A stretch of 64,000 nucleotides of DNA from Tetragenococcus koreensis (GTDB taxonomy: Bacteria > Bacillota > Bacilli > Lactobacillales > Enterococcaceae): positions 2,108,001-2,172,000 of the forward strand of contig NZ_CP027786.1 of the NCBI RefSeq assembly GCF_003795145.1, read 5' to 3'. Both the position numbers and the translations under genes were made by a program. Shown piece after piece: positions 39,645-50,438 of this stretch. Below the pieces are notes generated by a model. That model was not told the origin of the DNA. It saw only the letters and a list, made by a program, of their open reading frames with translations, and searched no databases. How positions within the stretch are numbered: the first letter of the stretch is position 1; each line of letters starts with the position of its first letter.

Positions 39645-41642
39645 TTAGTTAATTTCAACCTCACCGATCTCCTCTTGAGCGACAACCTCATCTTTATCTT
39701 CAATAGAAAGTGAGCCGATCTTGTCTCCGTTCGTGAATACCGTTAAAACGTCCGTTTGTTTCCCAGCTTCCTCCACCGCTTTTCGGTCCATCGAAGCTAA
39801 TTGAGTATCTGTAGTCACTTGATCATTTTCGTTCACATTAACTGTAAAAGGCGTCCCCTTTAATTCAACCGTATCTAAGCCCATATGAACAAGTACTTCT
39901 GCGCCACCTGGTGTTAAAATACCAATCGCATGTTTAGTTTCAAATACGCTTGATATCGTTCCTACCACTGGTGCGTAGATTTTATCATCCGTTGGTTTTA
40001 CTGCATAACCATCCCCCATCATTTTTTGCGAAAAGACAGGATCATCAACCGCAGTAATAGGAAGTAAATCACCAGAAACCGGAGCAAATAGTTTTTCAGT
40101 TGTTACTGAGTTAGCAGCAGAAGTTGCAGTGGCCCCTTCTTCAGAAGAAGAAAGATCGATACTACCTGATGCTGCAGCATCAGCGGCAATTGCTGGTGCT
40201 GGTTCTTCACGATCTTCCTTATTGAAGATTCCTCGTTTTCTAAAGATAACTGTTAACATAAATGAAACCACAATAGCGATTACCATTGCAATTGCAAATG
40301 ACAAATAACCACCGCCAATTTGGCTATTAATAACTAAAATCCCTGGCAAACCACCAACACCGATGGAATTTGCACGTACATCCATAAAGTTATTAAACAA
40401 TCCAGCAAAACCTGAACCTACCATAGCAGCCACAAAAGGATAGAGATATTTCAAATTAATCCCAAACATTGCAGGTTCGGTGACACCTAGGTAACATGAA
40501 ATCATTGCCGGAATTGACACTTGTTCTTCTTTTTTATCTCCACGGTGCAAGTAAATAACAGCTAATACAGCTGAACCTTGCGCAATATTGGATAAAGCAA
40601 TCATCGGCCACAAACTGGTTGTATGATCTGTTACCTCAGAGGCAATCAGTTGCAAGTCAATTGCATTTGACATGTGATGCAAGCCGGTAATGACCAAAGG
40701 CGAATAAAATAAGCCAAAGGCAAAGCTGAATAGCCAGCTGAGAGAAGATGTTAAACCTGCAAAAATGACGTTAGAAATAATATCACCTAGCCACCAACCA
40801 AATGGCCCTAAGATGACATGAGCGGCAACGATGGTCGGTACTAAGGCAAACAATGGTACAAAAATCATTGAGATGGCTTCTGGAATGTGCTTACGAAAGA
40901 AAATTTCCAAATACGCTAGTAAAAATCCGGCCAACATGGCTGGAATCACTTGACCTTGGTAACCGATCATATCAACCTGGGCAAACCCGAAATCCCAAGT
41001 CGGAATATCTGCAGCAGCCGTGGTTGCTACATCATTTGCATTGAGTAACTGCGGGGAAACCAAGGTAATCCCTAGGACAATCCCTAGAATTTGCGTGGTG
41101 CCCATCTTACGAGTAACACTCCAAGTAATACCTACGGGTAAGAATTGGAAGATGGCTTCACCTGGCAACCACAAAAAATCATTGATAGCCGCCCAAAAAG
41201 TAGAACGATCAACAATCGTTGCTCCGCCAAAATCAACACCTTCTAGAATATTACGGAAACCTAAAATAAGACCCCCGACAATAATGGCTGGGATGATCGG
41301 CGCAAAAATTTCAGCTAAGGCACCAATCGCTCTTTGCAGTGGGTTCTGATTTTTTTTAGCTACTGACTTCGTTTCTTCTTGAGAAGCACCTTCTACCCCT
41401 GAAATTTCCTTAAACTCATTATAAAAAGTAGCTACATCATTACCTATAATAACTTGAAACTGACCCGCATTCGTAAACATTCCTTTTACACTAGGAATTT
41501 CATCGATTGCTTCCTGATCAGCTCTATCTGGGTCATTCAAAACAAAACGCATCCTGGTTGCACAATGGCTGACGGCGTTGATATTTTCTTTGCCGCCAAT
41601 ATCTTTTAGCAGTTGCTCAGCATCTTTTTGATATTTTCCCAT
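39645..41642 (-). CDS. treP: Trehalose-specific PTS enzyme IIBCA
   Basis: 665 aa from ATG at 41642 (GGAGGAGG 8 bp upstream; an in-frame GTG lies inside the RBS). IIB domain with phospho-Cys27 in SHCATRMRF; IIC membrane domain (about 105-470) with GEAIFQFLPVGITWS and GLHHMSNAIDLQLIA; IIA domain at the C-terminus with active His in EVLVHMGLDTV. Imports trehalose as trehalose-6-P. Maltose/sucrose specificity is possible, but the TreR-type regulator and GH65/pgmB context support trehalose. Divergent from the GH65 gene. Confidence 0.92.
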   Translation of the reverse strand: MGKYQKDAEQLLKDIGGKENINAVSHCATRMRFVLNDPDRADQEAIDEIPSVKGMFTNAGQFQVIIGNDVATFYNEFKEISGVEGASQEETKSVAKKNQNPLQRAIGALAEIFAPIIPAIIVGGLILGFRNILEGVDFGGATIVDRSTFWAAINDFLWLPGEAIFQFLPVGITWSVTRKMGTTQILGIVLGITLVSPQLLNANDVATTAAADIPTWDFGFAQVDMIGYQGQVIPAMLAGFLLAYLEIFFRKHIPEAISMIFVPLFALVPTIVAAHVILGPFGWWLGDIISNVIFAGLTSSLSWLFSFAFGLFYSPLVITGLHHMSNAIDLQLIASEVTDHTTSLWPMIALSNIAQGSAVLAVIYLHRGDKKEEQVSIPAMISCYLGVTEPAMFGINLKYLYPFVAAMVGSGFAGLFNNFMDVRANSIGVGGLPGILVINSQIGGGYLSFAIAMVIAIVVSFMLTVIFRKRGIFNKEDREEPAPAIAADAAASGSIDLSSSEEGATATSAANSVTTEKLFAPVSGDLLPITAVDDPVFSQKMMGDGYAVKPTDDKIYAPVVGTISSVFETKHAIGILTPGGAEVLVHMGLDTVELKGTPFTVNVNENDQVTTDTQLASMDRKAVEEAGKQTDVLTVFTNGDKIGSLSIEDKDEVVAQEEIGEVEIN

Positions 41643-41664
41643 GATGATTTCCTCCTCCACAAAA

Positions 41665-41688
41665 TTGTATATACATGTATAATTACAA
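41665..41688. promoter_or_regulatory. TreR-type operator before treP
   Basis: 24-bp palindromic site: TTGTA at 41665-41669 mirrored by TACAA at 41684-41688, with ATACATGTAT between. It begins TTGTATATACA, close to the Bacillus TreR box TTGTATATACAA. Located just downstream of the treP -10. Confidence 0.75.
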
Positions 41689-41692
41689 ATTA

Positions 41693-41721
41693 ATCATACC
41701 TTGAGACGTTCTATATTGCAA
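41693..41721 (-). promoter_or_regulatory. Promoter of treP with overlapping cre-like site
   Basis: Minus strand TTGCAA (41716-41721), 17-bp spacer, TATGAT (41693-41698). The -35 lies within TTGCAAGCGTTTTAG (plus strand from 41716), which matches the cre core TGNAANCGNT, so catabolite repression of treP is plausible. Confidence 0.72.
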
Positions 41722-41864
41722 GCGTTTTAGCCATTTTATTTTATAATATCTCTGTTTTTTCAAGAAAAGTTTTGCCCTAAAATACGAACTTCAACTGATT
41801 TATAAGTTATTTTTTTGCAAATAAAAGTTTACACTCATACTATAAAAAAACTTCCATATTATCG

Positions 41865-41912
41865 TTGTAAAAGCTTTCATTTTTAGTTATAATTAAAATG
41901 CATGTATAGACA
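41865..41912 (+). promoter_or_regulatory. Promoter, cre-like site and TreR-type operator of the GH65-pgmB unit
   Basis: TTGTAA at 41865-41870, 17-bp spacer, TATAAT at 41888-41893. TGTAAAAGCTTTCA (41866-41879) overlaps the -35 and matches the cre consensus but for one base. Downstream ATGCATGTATAGACAAG (about 41898) resembles the TreR operator seen at treP. RBS AGGAGGA precedes the ATG. So both arms of the divergent locus carry repressor and catabolite sites. Confidence 0.72.
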
Positions 41913-41930
41913 AGTCAGGAGGAAGATCTC

Positions 41931-44561
41931 ATGAATCATATCCATATCGAAACTGGAAAACACTGGACAATCAACTGGTCAGATGGAACCACAGAGACAC
42001 TATCCACTCCATTAAACCAACGAATAGACCAACTAAAGGAACAAATTAACACACAAGCTGTTGATGGTGGAACAATCGACCAGGAAGTTATCTTCGAACA
42101 AGAAGAACAAACACTCGAACTAGCACAATATTTAACTGAAGAAACCAATCGACCTTTTGTTTGTGGTCAACCCGAAGATTTTAACGAAAAAGTGGCACAA
42201 ATTCCTTGGAATATCACCTATTATGGCTATAATCCAGGAAAAAACGAATACGCTCAAGAATCACTATTAACTGTCGGCAATGGCTTTATGGGCTTACGGG
42301 GAACGACACCAGAAATGGAGATTAGTGATGCTAACTATCCTGCACTTTATCTAGCAGGACTTTATAATGAGGCTGGTTCACAAGTCGCCGATAAAACCAT
42401 CTATAATGAGGATTTCGTCAATGCTCCAAACCTACAGAAGATGTATTTAATCATCGATGGCAACCGAATTGACATTGAGCATAATCAAGTTTTATATATG
42501 AAACGCCAGCTTGATTTAAAAAATGGAGTGTTAACCTCCTGGGCTACGCTTGGCTTAGCAGATGGAAAAAAAATTGCGATCCAGACTCAAAAAATTGCCA
42601 ATATGGAAAATGTTCATGAATATGTAATTAGCTATACGTTTACCCCGCTTAATTTTACAGGTGAAGTTGTCTTTGTCTCAGAAGCTGATGGACAAGTTTA
42701 CAATTACAATGTTGAACGCTATCGCAGTCTGACAAGTGACCATTTGCAAGTTACTGAATTGCAAGCCGAAAAAGAAACTGTATCACTTCTAGCAAAAACG
42801 AACGCTTCAAATATTACTGTATCTCAACAGGCAAAATTACGTAGTTCCCATCATTTGTTAGCTAATTTAACTGTTGAACAAGAAACAAATAAAATCGTTC
42901 AAAGCGTGCCATTGAAAGTAGAAGAACAAAACTCTTATACTTTTGAAAAAACAGTCCTTGTACAGCAATACCAAAAAGAAGAAACAATACCTGAAATCGA
43001 TCTGCAAGCATTGGCTTTTCCAACGTTTGAGACGTGCTTGCAACAATCTAGTGAACAATGGACGACTCTATGGAAAAAAGCAGGTATCAGCATCACAGGT
43101 GATTTAATGTCACAAAAATTATTAAATCTGCATACTTACCACCTACTGGTATCAGCATCGCCTAATGGAAATCAAGGATTAGATGCTTCCATAGCTGCAC
43201 GTGGTTTACATGGTGAAGCTTATCGTGGACACATTTTCTGGGATGAATTATTTATCTTTCCTTTTTATATTCTCCACTTCCCAGAAACGGTTAAACAATT
43301 ATTGCTGTATCGCTATAAACGCCTCGAAATGGCTAAAAAAGAGGCAAACGAAGCTGGTTACCAAGGTGCAATGTTTCCTTGGCAATCTAGTTTAGATGGT
43401 TCCGAACAATCACAAGAACTACATTTGAACCCAATAAGCAAAAAATGGAAAAAAGATAACAGTCGTTTACAGCGGCATATTTCCTTAGCGATCGCGTATA
43501 ATATATGGTTATACTGGCACAATACGCAAGATGAGTCATTCATGAAATCATATGGTTTAGAAATGCTTTTAGAAATTGCACATTTTTGGGAAAGTGCAGC
43601 CGTTTATAACCCAGTTACTAAGCGTTATGATATCAGTCATGTGATGGGGCCCGATGAATTCCACGAAAGCTACCCCGAAGCAAAAGAAAGTGGCTTAAAA
43701 AATAATGCTTATACAAATATGATGGTCGTATGGTTATTCGAGGAAATCGAACGGATAAAAAACGAATTCTCTACTACAGAGTTTTCCACTATCCAAGAAA
43801 AAACCGGTGTTACTAATAAATTACTAGAAAAAATGGACAACATTAAGCATCAATTAACTTTAGAAATTAATGAAGAAGGTATCATCGCTCAATTTAACGG
43901 CTATTTTGATTTGAAAGATTTAGATTGGCAACATTATAAAGAAAAATATGGCAATATTTATCGAATGGACCGTATTCTTAATGCCGAGGGGAAATCGGCT
44001 GATGATTATAAAGTAGCTAAACAAGCAGATAGCTTGATGATATTTTACAACTTTTCTAAAGAGCAAGTAACAACCATCTTACAAGATTTAAATTACCAAG
44101 TACCAGCCGATTATGTACAAAAAAATCTTAATTACTATCTAGCAAGGACTTCTCATGGTTCAACCTTATCTCGTGTTGTCCACGCCCAGCTAGCTGCTAT
44201 GGTCGACGATCAGGAATTATCATGGAAGTTATACCAAGAAGCGCTGTATTCCGATTATCGCGATATCCAAGGTGGAACCACCGCTGAGGGGATTCACGCC
44301 GGAGTAATGGCAGCAACGTTATATATTCCATTAACTACCTTTGCAGGTTTGGATATTCGTAAAGACGTAATTAGTTTTGCACCGAATTTACCTCAAGCTT
44401 GGACAAACATCCAGTTTTGTATAACTGTTCGAGGCATTGACTTTAGCATTTCTGTTTCACATGAAACAATCACTATTACTGCAACACAAGCTACTGATAT
44501 TGAAGTTAATAATAAGAAAATCAAGTTAACTGCTAATGAAAAAACCACTATTACCTACTAA
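41931..44561 (+). CDS. trePP: GH65 glycoside phosphorylase, probable trehalose-6-phosphate phosphorylase
   Basis: 876 aa. The GH65 start motif (ESLLTVGNGFMGLRG) comes only after about 105 residues, so there is an N-terminal extension relative to the usual 750-775 aa. (Alpha/alpha)6 barrel with GEAYRGHIFWDELFIFPFY and catalytic Glu576 in MGPDEFHES; phosphate-loop region HGSTLSR; C-terminal beta-sheet. Predicted reaction: trehalose-6-P + Pi to glucose-6-P + beta-glucose-1-P. Maltose- or trehalose-phosphorylase is the alternative. Followed at 19 bp by pgmB. Confidence 0.85.
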   Translation: MNHIHIETGKHWTINWSDGTTETLSTPLNQRIDQLKEQINTQAVDGGTIDQEVIFEQEEQTLELAQYLTEETNRPFVCGQPEDFNEKVAQIPWNITYYGYNPGKNEYAQESLLTVGNGFMGLRGTTPEMEISDANYPALYLAGLYNEAGSQVADKTIYNEDFVNAPNLQKMYLIIDGNRIDIEHNQVLYMKRQLDLKNGVLTSWATLGLADGKKIAIQTQKIANMENVHEYVISYTFTPLNFTGEVVFVSEADGQVYNYNVERYRSLTSDHLQVTELQAEKETVSLLAKTNASNITVSQQAKLRSSHHLLANLTVEQETNKIVQSVPLKVEEQNSYTFEKTVLVQQYQKEETIPEIDLQALAFPTFETCLQQSSEQWTTLWKKAGISITGDLMSQKLLNLHTYHLLVSASPNGNQGLDASIAARGLHGEAYRGHIFWDELFIFPFYILHFPETVKQLLLYRYKRLEMAKKEANEAGYQGAMFPWQSSLDGSEQSQELHLNPISKKWKKDNSRLQRHISLAIAYNIWLYWHNTQDESFMKSYGLEMLLEIAHFWESAAVYNPVTKRYDISHVMGPDEFHESYPEAKESGLKNNAYTNMMVVWLFEEIERIKNEFSTTEFSTIQEKTGVTNKLLEKMDNIKHQLTLEINEEGIIAQFNGYFDLKDLDWQHYKEKYGNIYRMDRILNAEGKSADDYKVAKQADSLMIFYNFSKEQVTTILQDLNYQVPADYVQKNLNYYLARTSHGSTLSRVVHAQLAAMVDDQELSWKLYQEALYSDYRDIQGGTTAEGIHAGVMAATLYIPLTTFAGLDIRKDVISFAPNLPQAWTNIQFCITVRGIDFSISVSHETITITATQATDIEVNNKKIKLTANEKTTITY

Positions 44562-44580
44562 ATACGAGGAGATTATAACT

Positions 44581-45231
44581 ATGAAAAAAGGATTTGTATT
44601 TGATTTAGACGGTGTCATCACTGACACCGCTAAATTACACTATGTCGCTTGGAAAGATTTAGCTGCAATGCTCGGAATCGAAATTGACCTCGCCTTTAAC
44701 GAACAACTCAAAGGGGTGGGCCGTATGGATTCTTTAGAAAAAATTTTAGCCTATGGTGGAAAAAAAGATGATCTTTCTTTAGCGCAAAAAGAAACACTAG
44801 CAGAAGAAAAAAATAACCATTACGTAGAATTACTACAAGATTTAGCGCCTAAGGACCTGTTACCAGGATTCAAAGAATTTTTAGATTCTGCTAAAGCACA
44901 TCACATACCTTGTGCTGTGGCTTCAGCTTCAAAAAATGCCCCATTTATCTTAAAAAAATTAGAAGTTTTTACTGAGTTTGATGCTATCGTTGATCCAGCT
45001 ACGTTAGCAAAAGGAAAACCTGATCCAGAAATTTTTATTCGTGCTGCCCAAGCAATTCATATCGCTCCAGAAGAAGCTGTGGGTTTTGAAGATGCGCAAG
45101 CCGGTATTGAGGGGATCAAAGCTTGCGGTATGTTTGCTGTAGGAGTTGAAACAACCGAGCCTTTACATCAAGCAGACTTACGCGTAAAACAATTAAATGA
45201 ACTTTCAGTGGAAGAGTTACTTCAAAAATAG
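44581..45231 (+). CDS. pgmB: Beta-phosphoglucomutase
   Basis: 216 aa from ATG at 44581 (CGAGGAG upstream); an earlier in-frame Met lies inside the GH65 gene. HAD motif FDLDGVITDT (Asp8 nucleophile, Asp10 acid), cap with GVGRMDSLEKIL, motif II ASASKN, KGKPDPEIF and motif IV GFEDAQAGIEGI. Converts beta-glucose-1-P to glucose-6-P, completing the use of the GH65 product. Separated from treR by 57 bp. Confidence 0.96.
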   Translation: MKKGFVFDLDGVITDTAKLHYVAWKDLAAMLGIEIDLAFNEQLKGVGRMDSLEKILAYGGKKDDLSLAQKETLAEEKNNHYVELLQDLAPKDLLPGFKEFLDSAKAHHIPCAVASASKNAPFILKKLEVFTEFDAIVDPATLAKGKPDPEIFIRAAQAIHIAPEEAVGFEDAQAGIEGIKACGMFAVGVETTEPLHQADLRVKQLNELSVEELLQK

Positions 45232-45288
45232 CGAATTGCTTTTCCTTTTTGCTATAGCTATAATAAACGAAAAGGAGGCAACATTCCG

Positions 45289-46005
45289 ATGAATAAGTTC
45301 AAAGAAATATTTCTAGACTTAGAACAAAAAATATTGTCTGAAGAATACCCGCCCCATTCTTTGCTTCCAAGTGAAAACCAACTGATCAAATTATACGATG
45401 TGTCTAGAGAAACAGTACGTAAAGCATTAAATTTGTTACGAGACGCCGGCTATATCCAAAAAAAACAAGGAAAAGGTTCCATTGTTTTAGATATCAATCG
45501 TTTTGATTTTCCAATTTCTGGTCTAACTAGTTTCAAAGAATTGCAGACGACCCAACATATTGCCAGTGAAACAAAAGTTGTCGAATTGCGAAAAATTGCT
45601 GTTTCTGTAAAGCTGCACGAGATTACTGGCTGGCCGGTAGCCAAAGAAGCGTGGAAATTAGTTCGACAACGTAAAATAAATGGTGAAGTTGTCATTTTAG
45701 ATAAGGACTATCTTCTTGCTGATATTGTACCGGACTTACCTAAGGACAAAGCACAAAATTCTATCTATGATTACTTCGAAAAGGATTTGGGCCTAGAGAT
45801 TGCTTATGCCCAAAAGGAAATTGCCGCTGATCCTGTTAATAAAGAGCTCAGAGATTTGATGGACTTGCATTTAGAGGATCGTCATGTTGTTACTGTTAGA
45901 AGTTTAGTCTATTTAGAAGATACGCGCTGTTTTGAATACACAGAATCAATCCATCGTCTAGACAAGTTCCGTTTCGTTGATTTCGCTAGAAGAAGAAAAA
46001 CATAA
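45289..46005 (+). CDS. treR: GntR/HutC-family regulator TreR
   Basis: 238 aa. N-terminal GntR winged helix with LLPSENQLIKLYDVSRETVRKAL, then a UTRA effector domain. Best fits TreR, the trehalose operon repressor that senses trehalose-6-phosphate. It sits at the end of the trehalose genes, and palindromes resembling the TreR box flank both divergent promoters. RBS AAAGGAGG. Confidence 0.92.
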   Translation: MNKFKEIFLDLEQKILSEEYPPHSLLPSENQLIKLYDVSRETVRKALNLLRDAGYIQKKQGKGSIVLDINRFDFPISGLTSFKELQTTQHIASETKVVELRKIAVSVKLHEITGWPVAKEAWKLVRQRKINGEVVILDKDYLLADIVPDLPKDKAQNSIYDYFEKDLGLEIAYAQKEIAADPVNKELRDLMDLHLEDRHVVTVRSLVYLEDTRCFEYTESIHRLDKFRFVDFARRRKT

Positions 46006-46042
46006 AAAAAAGGACAATCTTTAATGTTAAGATTGTCCTTTT
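46004..46042. terminator. Bidirectional terminator between treR and rny
   Basis: AAAAGGACAATCTT pairs perfectly with AAGATTGTCCTTTT across TAATGTT; T-rich tails on both strands. Confidence 0.92.
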
Positions 46043-46054
46043 CTTTATGTTTTA

Positions 46055-47611
46055 TTACTTCGCATATTCAGTTGCTCGTGTTTCCCTTATAACAGTAACT
46101 TTGATATTTCCTGGATAATTCAGTTCGTCTTCAATTTTCTTACGAACATCACGAACCAAACGAATCGCATCCATATCAGAAATTTCTTCTGGTTTAACCA
46201 TGACGCGTACCTCACGTCCGGCTTGAACAGCAAAACTATAAGAAACACCCGCAAAGCTATTAGAAATATTTTCCAAGTTTTCTAAACGACGAATATAATT
46301 TTCTAACGACTCACTACGTGCGCCTGGTCGAGCTGCAGAAAGTGCATCTGCCGCGGCTACTAAAACAGAAATCACAGAAGTTGCTTCTGTATCCCCGTGG
46401 TGTGAAGCAATCGCATTAATTACGATTGGGTCTTCATTATATTTAGCAGCTAATTCAGCCCCTATTTGTACGTGAGAGCCTTCAACTTCATGATCCAAAG
46501 CTTTTCCTATATCATGCAAAAGACCTGCTCGCTTAGCTAATTGAATATCTTCGCCTAATTCAGCAGCCAACACGCCAGTCAATTTTGCCACTTCAATAGA
46601 ATGATTCAAAACATTTTGTCCATAACTCGTTCTAAAATGCATCCGTCCTAAGACTTTAATCAAGTCTGGATGTATGCTATGTATCCCGAGGTCAAAGACT
46701 GTTTGCTCGCCATATTCACGGATACGTCCATCCATTTCTTTACGAGCTTTTTCAACCATTTCTTCAATTCGAGCTGGATGAATACGTCCATCTTGAATCA
46801 ATTTTTCCAGTGCCATACGCGCTGTTTCACGTCGAATTGGATCAAAACCTGATAATACAACTGCTTCTGGCGTATCGTCGATAATTAAATCAATCCCCGT
46901 TAATGTTTCAAGAGTACGAATATTGCGTCCTTCACGACCAATAATACGACCTTTCATTTCATCATTTGGTAAAGTAACTACAGAAACTGTCGTTTCAGAA
47001 ACTTGGTCAGCGGCACAACTTTGAATGGCTAGCGATAGAATATCTTTTGCTTTGCGATCAGCTTCGTCTTTAGCTCGCTGTTCTGATTCTTTCACCATCA
47101 CAGTTAGTTCATGATCCAACTCTTCTTCGGTTGATTTCATGATCATATCTTTTGCGTCTTCTTTTGACAACGCAGCAACTCTTTCAAGTTCACTTTGTTG
47201 TTTTTGAATAATTTCTTCGATCTCTTTTTCTCGCTCGTCAATTAATTGTTGTTTTTCACTGGCGTTATTTTCTTTATCCGTCAATGATTGTTCACGTTTC
47301 TCCAAAGAATCATCTTTTCGATCAAGTAATTGTTCTCTTTGCAGTAAGCGATTTTCTTGCGATTTTAATTCACGTTTATTTTCTTTCAACTCACTTTCAA
47401 TTTCTGACCGGTATTGCTGATTTTCTTCCTTAGCTTCTAACAACGTTTCCTTTTTCAGAGTTTCTGCTTCTTTTTTTGCACTAGACAAAATACTGTCAGC
47501 GCTTTGACTAGCAGCGTCTATCCCTTTTTGATGACGAGATTTTGTATAAAAAACTCCGCATAAAAGTCCGACAATTAAACCGATGATAGCGAGGAGAATG
47601 TTAAGTCCCAT
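46055..47611 (-). CDS. rny: Ribonuclease Y
   Basis: 518 aa. N-terminal membrane helix ([19 protein letters not shown]), long coiled coil to about residue 200, KH domain ([15 protein letters not shown]) and HD domain with HSIEVAK and [12 protein letters not shown]. Membrane-bound endoribonuclease that starts mRNA decay. Own unit, with a 250-bp gap to recA. Confidence 0.97.
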   Translation of the reverse strand: MGLNILLAIIGLIVGLLCGVFYTKSRHQKGIDAASQSADSILSSAKKEAETLKKETLLEAKEENQQYRSEIESELKENKRELKSQENRLLQREQLLDRKDDSLEKREQSLTDKENNASEKQQLIDEREKEIEEIIQKQQSELERVAALSKEDAKDMIMKSTEEELDHELTVMVKESEQRAKDEADRKAKDILSLAIQSCAADQVSETTVSVVTLPNDEMKGRIIGREGRNIRTLETLTGIDLIIDDTPEAVVLSGFDPIRRETARMALEKLIQDGRIHPARIEEMVEKARKEMDGRIREYGEQTVFDLGIHSIHPDLIKVLGRMHFRTSYGQNVLNHSIEVAKLTGVLAAELGEDIQLAKRAGLLHDIGKALDHEVEGSHVQIGAELAAKYNEDPIVINAIASHHGDTEATSVISVLVAAADALSAARPGARSESLENYIRRLENLENISNSFAGVSYSFAVQAGREVRVMVKPEEISDMDAIRLVRDVRKKIEDELNYPGNIKVTVIRETRATEYAK

Positions 47612-47817
47612 TGGTAAATCACCTCCATACTATCTTTTTATTTTCAAATTTTGTAGTTTTTTGATAAACATACTTACAAATAAATTACCAATATGCCTAC
47701 TTGCATATGTGTGTAATACACACAATTTAATTCTAATGTTTGTAGTAAGGAGTGTCAACTTAAAAAATAAGAGATGTTGACTAATTAATTGTCTGCTTTA
47801 CTTATTTCAACCTAAAA

Positions 47818-47858
47818 AAACGCTTTTTATGGTAATTATAGTTACCACAAAAAGCGCA
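47818..47858 (-). terminator. Terminator of recA
   Basis: CGCTTTTTGTGGTAA pairs with TTACCATAAAAAGCG around CTATAA on the minus strand and ends in TTTTTTT, shortly after the recA stop. Confidence 0.9.
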
Positions 47859-47865
47859 ATATTGT

Positions 47866-48924
47866 TTAATTTTTTTCTGCTTGTTCTTCTAATGGAAGTT
47901 CTTCTTGTCCTTCCTCTACTTCTGAGTCATCTTCAGTTCCAATACCAAAAGCATTACGAACACGAGTTGATATTTCAGCAACCATCTCAGGGCGATCTTT
48001 CATATATTTTTTCGCGTTCTCCCGCCCTTGTCCAATCCGGTCTTCCTTATAAGAATACCAGGCGCCAGCTTTATCAATGATGTCTTTTTCTACGGCCATA
48101 TCCAATAATTCACCAACTTGTGAAATACCTTCACCATACATAATATCGACTTCTGCTATTTTAAATGGGGGAGCAACCTTATTTTTTACAACTTTAAGTT
48201 TAGTACGGTTACCAATAATATCTGTACCCGTTTTTAATTGTTCAGCACGACGAACTTCTAAACGAACCGTTGAATAAAATTTTAGTGCACGCCCACCAGG
48301 TGTCGTTTCCGGACTTCCGAACATCACACCGACTTTTTCCCGAATTTGATTAATGAAAAAAGCGATCGTTTTGGTTTTATTAATCGAACCGGACAATTTA
48401 CGTAAGGCTTGTGACATCAAACGGGCTTGTAAACCGACGTGGGCATCTCCCATTTCGCCATCAATTTCAGCTCTTGGAACTAAGGCAGCCACAGAATCGA
48501 CTACCACAATGTCAACTGCCCCACTTGAAACTAACGCATCAGCAATTTCCAAGCCTTGTTCACCAGTATCTGGTTGTGATAATAATAATTCATCAATGTT
48601 AACACCCAAGTGTTCTGCATATTGTGGATCCAGTGCATTTTCTGCGTCAATAAAAGCCGCTGTGCCCCCTTGCTTTTGTACTTCAGCTACAGCATGTAAG
48701 GCAACGGTTGTTTTACCTGAACTTTCAGGTCCATATACTTCTACAATACGACCTCGTGGGTAGCCGCCGACTCCTAATGCAACGTCTAACGCAAGTGAGC
48801 CACTAGGGATAGTTGAAATTCGTTGATCTGCTTTTTCTCCCAATTTCATTATAGCGCCCTTGCCAAAATTCTTCTCAATTTTTTTTAATGCAGTATCTAG
48901 TGCTGCTTTACGGTCATCTGCCAA
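47866..48924 (-). CDS. recA: Recombinase RecA
   Basis: 352 aa. Walker A GPESSGKT (residues 65-72), [11 protein letters not shown]1/L2 loops with [19 protein letters not shown], and an acidic C-terminal tail. Homologous recombination and SOS co-protease. No SOS box was recognised in the 115-bp gap upstream of it. Follows cinA in the common cinA-recA order. Confidence 0.98.
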   Translation of the reverse strand: MADDRKAALDTALKKIEKNFGKGAIMKLGEKADQRISTIPSGSLALDVALGVGGYPRGRIVEVYGPESSGKTTVALHAVAEVQKQGGTAAFIDAENALDPQYAEHLGVNIDELLLSQPDTGEQGLEIADALVSSGAVDIVVVDSVAALVPRAEIDGEMGDAHVGLQARLMSQALRKLSGSINKTKTIAFFINQIREKVGVMFGSPETTPGGRALKFYSTVRLEVRRAEQLKTGTDIIGNRTKLKVVKNKVAPPFKIAEVDIMYGEGISQVGELLDMAVEKDIIDKAGAWYSYKEDRIGQGRENAKKYMKDRPEMVAEISTRVRNAFGIGTEDDSEVEEGQEELPLEEQAEKN

Positions 48925-49038
48925 TTAAGATAAACCTCCTTATATTCTTAAAAACTATTTATTTGTTCATTCAATTGTATCCCCATCATAGCTTTTTTTG
49001 AAAAAAAAAGCAAGAAAAAAGCGAACAAATATTCGTAT

Positions 49039-50280
49039 TTATTTTATTAACTTTCTTCTTAACAAATCTAAGCCAGTCATTACTGCACTATTGCGGATAT
49101 AATTCCGATCACGCGCAAAATGGTACAGGTGACTCTCTACTCCATCTTCAGTTGCTAGACCGATCCAAACGGTTCCCGCTTTATGCCCTTCCAATGAGTC
49201 AGGTCCTGCTACCCCTGTAAAAGAAAGCGCAAAGTCACTACCCGCTAGTTTTCTAGCTTGTAGTGCCATGGCTTCGGCACACTCTTTGCTAACCGTACCA
49301 TATTTTTTTAACATTTCTGAATCAAGTTTAAGAAATTGTAATTTAGTCGTTTCTGAATATGTCACAAACCCGCCGGAATAGACTTCAGAAACGCCCGAAA
49401 TACTGCCTAATGTGGCTTGAAAGCTACCTGCGGTTAAGCTTTCGGCTGCACTTACTGTTTTTTGTTTCCTTTTTAGTAGATCAACAACCACTTGCGCTAA
49501 AGAATTGTTTTCTCCATAACCATAAAAGTAGTCGCCTACTCGCTCTAAAATTACTTTTTCCATCTGGTCAAGTTTTTGTTTCCCCTGACCTTCATCTAAT
49601 GTACTCACCGTTAAACGCAAGGTAACTTCGTTAGGCTTAGCATATGATGCAAGTGTTGGATTGGTTTGTTGTTTAATTAGATCGGCTAATTTAGTGACAA
49701 GTTCTGACTCTCCAATGCCATAAAAACGCAGCACACGTGAAATTAAGCGTTCGTCTGATTGAAAATGACGTTGCAATAAAGGAATGGCTTCGTTAAAAAA
49801 CATAGGCTCTAATTCATTAGGTGGACCTGGTAATAGCAAATAAGATTTTCCTGACTCAGACTGGTAGAAAATACCCACAGCTAGACCCGTGCTGTTTTGT
49901 AAAGATTCTCCATCTTTAAAAACGAGTGCTTGCAGGCGATTATTTTCCGTCATCGGACGTTCCCGTTTTTCAAAAAATGCTAATAAATTTTGATAACCCC
50001 TTTCATCAGCCACTAACTCTTGTCCAACATGTTTAGCTGTGACTTGTTTTGTCAGATCATCATCTGTAGGGCCTAAGCCACCACATAAGACAATCAAATC
50101 GCTTCTTTGGTCTGCTAGCCGTAATACCTCTTCCAAACGTCTTGGATTATCACCTACCACACTTTGGTAATAAACTTCGATGCCTAACCCAGCTAGTTCT
50201 TGTGCTAAAAATGTTGTGTTCGTATTATTAATTTGACCCAATAAAATTTCAGTACCTACTGCTATGATTTCTGCTTTCAT
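49039..50280 (-). CDS. cinA: CinA-family nicotinamide-nucleotide amidohydrolase
   Basis: 413 aa. N-terminal MoCF-like domain ([28 protein letters not shown]) and C-terminal CinA domain ([30 protein letters not shown]). The C-domain deamidates NMN in characterised homologues; the N-domain can hydrolyse ADP-ribose. In naturally competent relatives it is linked to RecA; here it directly precedes recA by 114 bp. Confidence 0.94.
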   Translation of the reverse strand: MKAEIIAVGTEILLGQINNTNTTFLAQELAGLGIEVYYQSVVGDNPRRLEEVLRLADQRSDLIVLCGGLGPTDDDLTKQVTAKHVGQELVADERGYQNLLAFFEKRERPMTENNRLQALVFKDGESLQNSTGLAVGIFYQSESGKSYLLLPGPPNELEPMFFNEAIPLLQRHFQSDERLISRVLRFYGIGESELVTKLADLIKQQTNPTLASYAKPNEVTLRLTVSTLDEGQGKQKLDQMEKVILERVGDYFYGYGENNSLAQVVVDLLKRKQKTVSAAESLTAGSFQATLGSISGVSEVYSGGFVTYSETTKLQFLKLDSEMLKKYGTVSKECAEAMALQARKLAGSDFALSFTGVAGPDSLEGHKAGTVWIGLATEDGVESHLYHFARDRNYIRNSAVMTGLDLLRRKLIK

Positions 50281-50366
50281 TTTCCACGCTCCTATTATTA
50301 AATACGCAAAAAAGTCTCATTTCCATTTTAAAATAAATAAATTTTTTTCTCTAATTTTTTAATTTG

Positions 50367-50404
50367 CTAAAAAAGCAAATGGGCAAACGTTACAATAACG
50401 ATTG
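50367..50404 (-). terminator. Terminator downstream of pgsA
   Basis: GGGCAATCGTTA pairs with GTAACGTTTGCCC on the minus strand (one mismatched pair) with a tiny loop; the following tract is ATTTGCTTTTTTAG, so the U-run is interrupted. Confidence 0.6.
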
Positions 50405-50438
50405 CCCATCCGAACTTTTTTATTTTTCATTCATATTT

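Noticed and set aside
41020-41349. 109-aa plus-strand frame
   Set aside because: Antisense to the treP membrane domain; no independent evidence.
46670-48763. Plus-strand frames opposite rny and recA (60-136 aa)
   Set aside because: Shadows of highly conserved genes.
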